Shown piece by piece: positions 59,623 through 64,000 of a stretch of DNA of 64,000 nucleotides. The stretch covers positions 1,798,001 through 1,862,000 of the forward strand of contig OZ244043.1 of NCBI GenBank assembly GCA_965215215.1, given 5' to 3'. The translations under genes were made by a program, and so were the position numbers. The stretch is from CALDTK01 sp965215215. GTDB taxonomy: Bacteria; Bacteroidota; Bacteroidia; Chitinophagales; Saprospiraceae. The notes under the pieces are model-generated. The model was not told where the DNA came from and did not search any database. It saw nothing but the letters and a program-made list of their open reading frames with translations. Position 1 is the first letter of the stretch. The number at the start of each line of letters is the position of its first letter.

Positions 59623-62397
59623 CTAGAAGTTGAGGGTTGCCGTTAGGTAATAGTACCGCCCGTTGAAGCCAAACTGGTTCGAGTTGCGTGAGTAGGGGAT
59701 TTGGCCGTTGGCGTAGGAGCCGGCCTGACCCACGAAGCCGTCGCGGGTGTTGTTGTACTTGTCCGGGTAAACGTCGAAGAGGTTATTGCTGCCGAGCGCG
59801 AGCCCGAAATCGTCGTTGAAAGCGATGTTGACGCTCAGGTCGGTTACGGCCTTAGCGGCGAACGTCTGCACGCAGCGATCGCTTCCGTCGCAGTTCACGT
59901 TGTCGTCCTCGGCGGATAAGCCGGTACTGAAAGCCTGCACGTTGCCGAAGTAGGAGACGCGTGCCGTGGCGCCGAAACGTCCGCGGGTGTACGCGGTGGT
60001 CAACAGGATCTTTTCGCGCGGTTGGGCTACCTCGATGAGCTCGGTGGCGGTCTGGCCGAGCAATTGCAGGTCTTGGTTCTCCGCGGAGGCACCGGCGAGG
60101 ATCTCGGGCGGCGTGGGGCGTTGGTCCTGCACGCGCGTGCGGTTGAAGGCGCCGGCCAGGGAGAGGTTCACCCGCTGGTCGTTGTCGAAGGAGCGCACGT
60201 AGCTGGCCACGATGTCGATGCCGCGGGTCTGGGTCGAGATCTGGTTGGTGAAAAAGCGTATCTCACTCGCGTCCGGGAAGAGCGCGTTCACCGCCGGGTA
60301 CTCCTCGGTCCCCAGCCGCTCGGCGATCACGATGCGGTCGTCGATGTCGATCTGGAAGGCGTCCACGGTAACCAGGAAGGCGCCGTTGTCCGCCTCGAAG
60401 GTGAGTCCGACGTTGTAGTTGTTCGAAATCTCCGCGCGGGGTTCCTCCACGCCGAGCTGGGCGAGTCGTGCGTCTTCGCTCGACACCTGCTTCGTGATCA
60501 CGATCTCGCCGTTCTGCACCGTAGACGTGTTCACGCGATTGCCGATTTGCTGGAGCGAAGGCGCGCGGAACCCGCGGTTGTAGGAACCACGGACCCCGAA
60601 CTGCTCCGTGAGCTTGTAGCGTGCCGCGAGTTTTCCCGAAAGGTTGCCGCCGAAGTCGGAGTAGTTCTCGTAGCGGAGCGCCGGCGCGACGAGGAGTTGG
60701 TCGGTGATATCTATTTCCACGTCGGCGTACACGCCCACGTTCGAGCGACTGAGTGGGAATACATCCTCCGGAGCGATTCCCGGGCGGGCACTCGACCCGA
60801 TGTCTTTGCCGTCTTCCGCCGCTAACGGTCCGACGGCGTACGAACCTTCGCTGCCGGCTTCCACCTCGAAGCCGTCGCGCCGGTACTGCGCGCCGAAGGC
60901 CAGGTTGAGCCCGGCGAGCCCGGCGACTTCACCCAAATTACGACTCACGCTCGCGTCCGCGATCTGCTGCGTGAAATTGTACTGTCCCACCCGGAACTCC
61001 GTGGGCGTGGCCGCGCCGAGCGAAGGGTTGGTGGAGTTGTTGTTGAACTGCTCGAGCTCGTTGTGGCCGATCGAGTAGGAGGCATCGAGGTTCCACGCGT
61101 CGGTCAGTCTGCGGTTCACGCCCACGACGGTGGAATAGTCGATGGCGGAGCCCGGCAAAATGGGTACGTAGCCGTCGGGGAAGACCTCGAGTACGGCGCG
61201 CGAAGCGTTGGCCGGCTCGCGGAAGAAACCGTAGGCGGTGATGTCCTTGCGCGAGTAGCCGCCGAAGGCGTACACGTTTACCTCGTCGGTGATCGGGAAG
61301 CTCGCGTTGGCGAAGGCCTGGTAGGTCTCGTTTTCGTTGGAGCCGTAGTTACCGACCACGAAGGCGCTGTCCGGGTACACGTTGCGTTCGGCGCGCGGGT
61401 CTTTGGTGAGGTAGGGGTAGTCGGGCGTGGGACCGGTTACGTCGTAGTCCTCCGGCGCCTCCGGGTAGAGTGAGCCGGTGTAGGTATCCGAACGGTTCGT
61501 GCCCGAAAACGAGAAGTGCTCGAGCGTAAAGTTGAGGAAGCTCCCCTCCTTGCCGAGGTCGAAACCGTAGTTGATGGAATTCTTGAAGGTGATGCCGTCG
61601 CCCTCCTGCATGATGCCGGCCGTCGACTGAAAGGTGCCCTGGTTGACCTGATCCTGCAGGACGAGGTTGACGATCCCGGCGATCGCGTCGGAGCCGTACT
61701 GGGCCGCCGCTCCGTCGCGCAGGATCTCGATGCGCTTCGTGGCGAAGGAGGGGATGGAGTTGAGGTCGGTCACCACCGTACCGAGCCCGGGGGCGACGTT
61801 GAGGTTGATGGTCGAGAACTGGTGGCGGCGCTTGCCGCCGATGAGCACGAGCGACTGGTCGGGCGACATCCCCCGCAGCGTGGCCGGGTCGGCGTAGTTG
61901 GTCGTACCGTTCACGCCGTACTTCGCCGAGTTGAACGAGGGAGAGGTAAACTGTACCATCTGTCCGAGGTCGGTCTGCCCGGTCGAGGCGAGCTCCTCTA
62001 AGCTCACCACGTCGACGGGCACGGGGCGCTCTACGTCGGTGCGGGGCTTACCGCGCGAGCCGACCACGGTGACCTCGTCAAGCGATACGCCGGTACGCAG
62101 GGTGATCGCGTAGGTCGTCCGCCCGTCGACTTTGACTTCCTGCGGCTCGTAGCCCGTGTAGGAGACGAGGAGTACGTCGCCCGCGGTGGCCTCCAGGGAG
62201 AACTGGCCGTCGATGTCGGTCACGGTACCTACGCTCGTTCCGACGACGAGCACGGAGGCGCCGATGAGCGGATCCGAGGTCTCACCGTCGGTAACCGTAC
62301 CGGTAATGGGTTGGACGATGGCCGTCGGTACGTCGGAACCGAAGAGCGCGAGGGGTAAAGTCCACAGCAGTACGAATAGGGATAGCGCTGGTCTCAT
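59623..62397 (-). CDS. TonB-dependent receptor with N-terminal beta domain
   Basis: 924 residues from ATG 62397 (MRPALSLFVLLWTLPLALFG); a GTG at 62412 is the alternative. Signal peptide, a carboxypeptidase-regulatory-like domain (ITGTVTDGETSDPLIGASVL, residues 35-110), plug (VPVDVVSLEELASTGQTDLG, QIEILRDGAAAQYGSDAIAG type block KRIEILRDGAAAQYGSDAI), and a long barrel ending RYYYLTATLNF. No TonB box was identified. The layout is that of receptors not paired with SusD. Likely co-transcribed with the DASS symporter. Confidence 0.9.
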   Translation of the reverse strand: MRPALSLFVLLWTLPLALFGSDVPTAIVQPITGTVTDGETSDPLIGASVLVVGTSVGTVTDIDGQFSLEATAGDVLLVSYTGYEPQEVKVDGRTTYAITLRTGVSLDEVTVVGSRGKPRTDVERPVPVDVVSLEELASTGQTDLGQMVQFTSPSFNSAKYGVNGTTNYADPATLRGMSPDQSLVLIGGKRRHQFSTINLNVAPGLGTVVTDLNSIPSFATKRIEILRDGAAAQYGSDAIAGIVNLVLQDQVNQGTFQSTAGIMQEGDGITFKNSINYGFDLGKEGSFLNFTLEHFSFSGTNRSDTYTGSLYPEAPEDYDVTGPTPDYPYLTKDPRAERNVYPDSAFVVGNYGSNENETYQAFANASFPITDEVNVYAFGGYSRKDITAYGFFREPANASRAVLEVFPDGYVPILPGSAIDYSTVVGVNRRLTDAWNLDASYSIGHNELEQFNNNSTNPSLGAATPTEFRVGQYNFTQQIADASVSRNLGEVAGLAGLNLAFGAQYRRDGFEVEAGSEGSYAVGPLAAEDGKDIGSSARPGIAPEDVFPLSRSNVGVYADVEIDITDQLLVAPALRYENYSDFGGNLSGKLAARYKLTEQFGVRGSYNRGFRAPSLQQIGNRVNTSTVQNGEIVITKQVSSEDARLAQLGVEEPRAEISNNYNVGLTFEADNGAFLVTVDAFQIDIDDRIVIAERLGTEEYPAVNALFPDASEIRFFTNQISTQTRGIDIVASYVRSFDNDQRVNLSLAGAFNRTRVQDQRPTPPEILAGASAENQDLQLLGQTATELIEVAQPREKILLTTAYTRGRFGATARVSYFGNVQAFSTGLSAEDDNVNCDGSDRCVQTFAAKAVTDLSVNIAFNDDFGLALGSNNLFDVYPDKYNNTRDGFVGQAGSYANGQIPYSRNSNQFGFNGRYYYLTATLNF

Positions 62398-62731
62398 AGA
62401 GGGGGGATTCACTTCAGTAACCTCTACAGCGGCCTTCCGAAAGGGGAGCTGTACAGTTTTGGGGGAGTCCGCAATGTAGAATCACGGTTCGTTCGAAAAC
62501 AAACATTGTCTTGCTGCACACTAAAAATGCAAATAATTTACGACGTTTTACACGTGTTTACACCTAAATATTACTACATCAAATACGGGGTATGTAACAA
62601 GCGCATATGTTTTACAGAAGTAGCGCCCCCATCTGCGTGCGAGCCCGGTATAGTGAGCGTCGGTCTAAACCGGTTTACCTGATATTTGCCCCCGGCAACC
62701 CCAACCCCGCCACTCCCCGGAAACCTCCCAG
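62398..62731. promoter_or_regulatory. Divergent control region
   Basis: About 330 bases between the TonB receptor (minus) and the HTH-membrane protein (plus). An AT-rich core (about 62500-62600) holds a minus-strand -7-like box TTATTTGC (62536-62529). No gene is recognised here. Confidence 0.45.
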
Positions 62732-63937
62732 ATGTCTACTCACACCCGCGAACGATTCGTCGCGAAGCTCACGGAGCGTTACGGTGCGTGGAGCGCTCAG
62801 GGCGCTCGGTTCGGCGATACCCCCTACGGGAGGGTCGCCGCGGACTTGTGCATTAGCGCGAGTCAATTCTCGAAGCTGATTTCCGGGACGGCCACCGCGG
62901 GGATGTACGAGCGCTCCACGCGCAACGTAGACCAGCTCATCGAGCTGGTGGCGACCCGCGAGACGCTCGAGCAGCTCGCCCTACCTCCGGAGGCCGACGA
63001 CCAGCGGCACGCCGCGCCACCGGTCGCGAGGTGGCTCACCGTGCTGCTGGTCGGAGGTACGCTCCTCGCCACCGCGCTCTGGATCTACGGGGGTCGATCG
63101 CCGGTGAGCGACCGGGGGGGCGCGGCCGAAGGAGGAGGGCACCCACTCGCCGCGTTCTTCGACCGGACCTACAACGATCAGTTTCTCTCCCCTTACCTCG
63201 CGCCGGGGGACCTCGTCGAATTCTGCCCCTGCGCCGGCTACGAGGGCGAGTGGCACCTCGCCCGTGAGTTCGTGATCCCCCTGCCCGACAAACGGCCCGG
63301 GCTCTACTACCGCGCTAAGGCCGCCGACGTGCGCATGAAATGCGCGCGCAGCGTGGCGGACTCCATGCGCGGGCGCGTACTCTACGGCTTTCAGTACCTA
63401 GACAGCGAGCTTTGGGTAGACAAGCTCCGGCGGCCCCTCTCGCCCGAGTACTTCGACCCGGGCACCAAGACGTTCACCGAGGCCTTTTACACGATCGACT
63501 TCGAGGGCGATCCGAATTTCGCAAAACTCGCCGACATCCGCTCCGCCTTCCTCGATCACCTGAGCGTTTACCCCGATTCGATCGTTCGGCACGGCGAGCC
63601 CACGGGCCGCTTCGCCGATAACGTGGACCAAGACCTCGCCGATACGTACGAGATCGACCCGCGGGAGGTCCTCAAAGACGTGCTCGGCGACATGACGGCT
63701 ACAAGCTGTAGCTCGACCGCCAACCCCTTCTGCGACCCCAACTCGCTCGCCGAAGGGAGAAGCGAGCTCGGCTTCGACTGCTTCTTCGCCGTCGACAACG
63801 AGCACCTGGGCATGGGGGGCGGCTACCCGTACCACAAGGCACTGCGCCTCGTGCGCCAGAGCTACGCAGACCGGTTACCCTGCGGCTGCGACGCGGGGGA
63901 GCGCACTACGAGCGACCTGGCCGACAAATCTCTATGA
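62732..63937 (+). CDS. Membrane-anchored protein with N-terminal HTH-like domain
   Basis: 401 residues. The first 80 residues look like a cytoplasmic helix-turn-helix (YGRVAADLCISASQFSKLIS, then RSTRNVDQLIELVATRETLE). One membrane segment follows (WLTVLLVGGTLLATALWIYG, 101-120), then a 280-residue extracytoplasmic domain with about nine Cys (EFCPCAGY, RMKCARS, TSCSST, NPFCDPN, DCFFAV, PCGCDAG). No family recognised. The layout suggests a one-component membrane-bound regulator. It is divergent from the TonB receptor/DASS operon. Confidence 0.65.
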   Translation: MSTHTRERFVAKLTERYGAWSAQGARFGDTPYGRVAADLCISASQFSKLISGTATAGMYERSTRNVDQLIELVATRETLEQLALPPEADDQRHAAPPVARWLTVLLVGGTLLATALWIYGGRSPVSDRGGAAEGGGHPLAAFFDRTYNDQFLSPYLAPGDLVEFCPCAGYEGEWHLAREFVIPLPDKRPGLYYRAKAADVRMKCARSVADSMRGRVLYGFQYLDSELWVDKLRRPLSPEYFDPGTKTFTEAFYTIDFEGDPNFAKLADIRSAFLDHLSVYPDSIVRHGEPTGRFADNVDQDLADTYEIDPREVLKDVLGDMTATSCSSTANPFCDPNSLAEGRSELGFDCFFAVDNEHLGMGGGYPYHKALRLVRQSYADRLPCGCDAGERTTSDLADKSL

Positions 63938-64000
63938 ATTCTGGTAGGTAAGTAAAACAAATTGTCTCGCTAACTCAGTTAACTCCTGATTTCAGCGCGA

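Noticed and set aside
1..64000. CRISPR arrays, rRNA and tRNA genes
   Set aside because: No regularly spaced repeats, no rRNA-like blocks, and no cloverleaf with a GTTCGA-type T-loop outside coding genes was found by eye.

Overview
The window looks like a chromosome segment of a high-GC member of the Bacteroidota, probably marine and close to Lewinella/Saprospiria (an inference from gene content, not from a search). The support is three proteins with C-terminal type IX secretion (T9SS) sorting regions, two TonB-dependent receptors (one followed by a DUF4249 lipoprotein), a UvrA whose first zinc module has lost its cysteines, and repeated TAnnTTTG-type -7 promoter boxes instead of TATAAT. No rRNA, tRNA, CRISPR array or prophage was recognised.

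Layout. 0-3.5 kb: end of an Omp85-like outer-membrane protein, a decayed DUF4625 lipoprotein gene, and an intact AztD-like (zinc metallochaperone) beta-propeller lipoprotein. 3.6-8.45 kb: a lower-GC island with a 27-base poly-G run, a lipoprotein whose signal peptide is out of frame, a TonB-dependent receptor and a DUF4249 lipoprotein. 8.49-10.97 kb: a gene graveyard. A truncated AAA-ATPase/PD-(D/E)XK gene is split by a degenerate IS3-family element whose removal restores the reading frame, followed by a truncated CobW GTPase and a truncated Fur/Zur regulator. 11.1-24.5 kb: DoxX, uvrA, an ELWxxDGT-type exported protein, a DUF2059 protein, an S9 peptidase, a TIGR04222-like/GRDP-like pair, RidA and a DUF4143 ATPase. 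24.5-38 kb: two VapBC modules, a giant PQQ-sugar-dehydrogenase/lectin protein, an adaptor-permease-TolC exporter operon, a Fic fragment, two tandem FN3-like miniproteins, DUF3124, META and nucleoside hydrolase lipoproteins. 38.1-42.4 kb: one 1436-residue exported enzyme combining GH127, two CBM6-like domains, GH76 and a beta/gamma-crystallin domain.

42.8-52.1 kb is a coherent acetate-type uptake and activation locus: ArsR regulator, outer-membrane porin, DUF4212 plus sodium:solute symporter, a small membrane protein overlapping a transporter-like sensor histidine kinase (CrbS-like), a receiver-only response regulator, and acetyl-CoA synthetase. The genes fit a path from porin through symporter to acetyl-CoA, with the kinase sensing the substrate; the missing DNA-binding output on the response regulator is the main puzzle.

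52.1-64 kb: a small conserved-looking protein, a broken GNAT gene, a SnoaL-like lipoprotein, a Crp/Fnr regulator, an AraC regulator coupled to a 61-residue reading frame, an LGFP-repeat protein, a Tat-type metallophosphoesterase, a TonB receptor followed by an SLC13/DASS symporter, and a divergent membrane-anchored protein with an N-terminal HTH-like domain.
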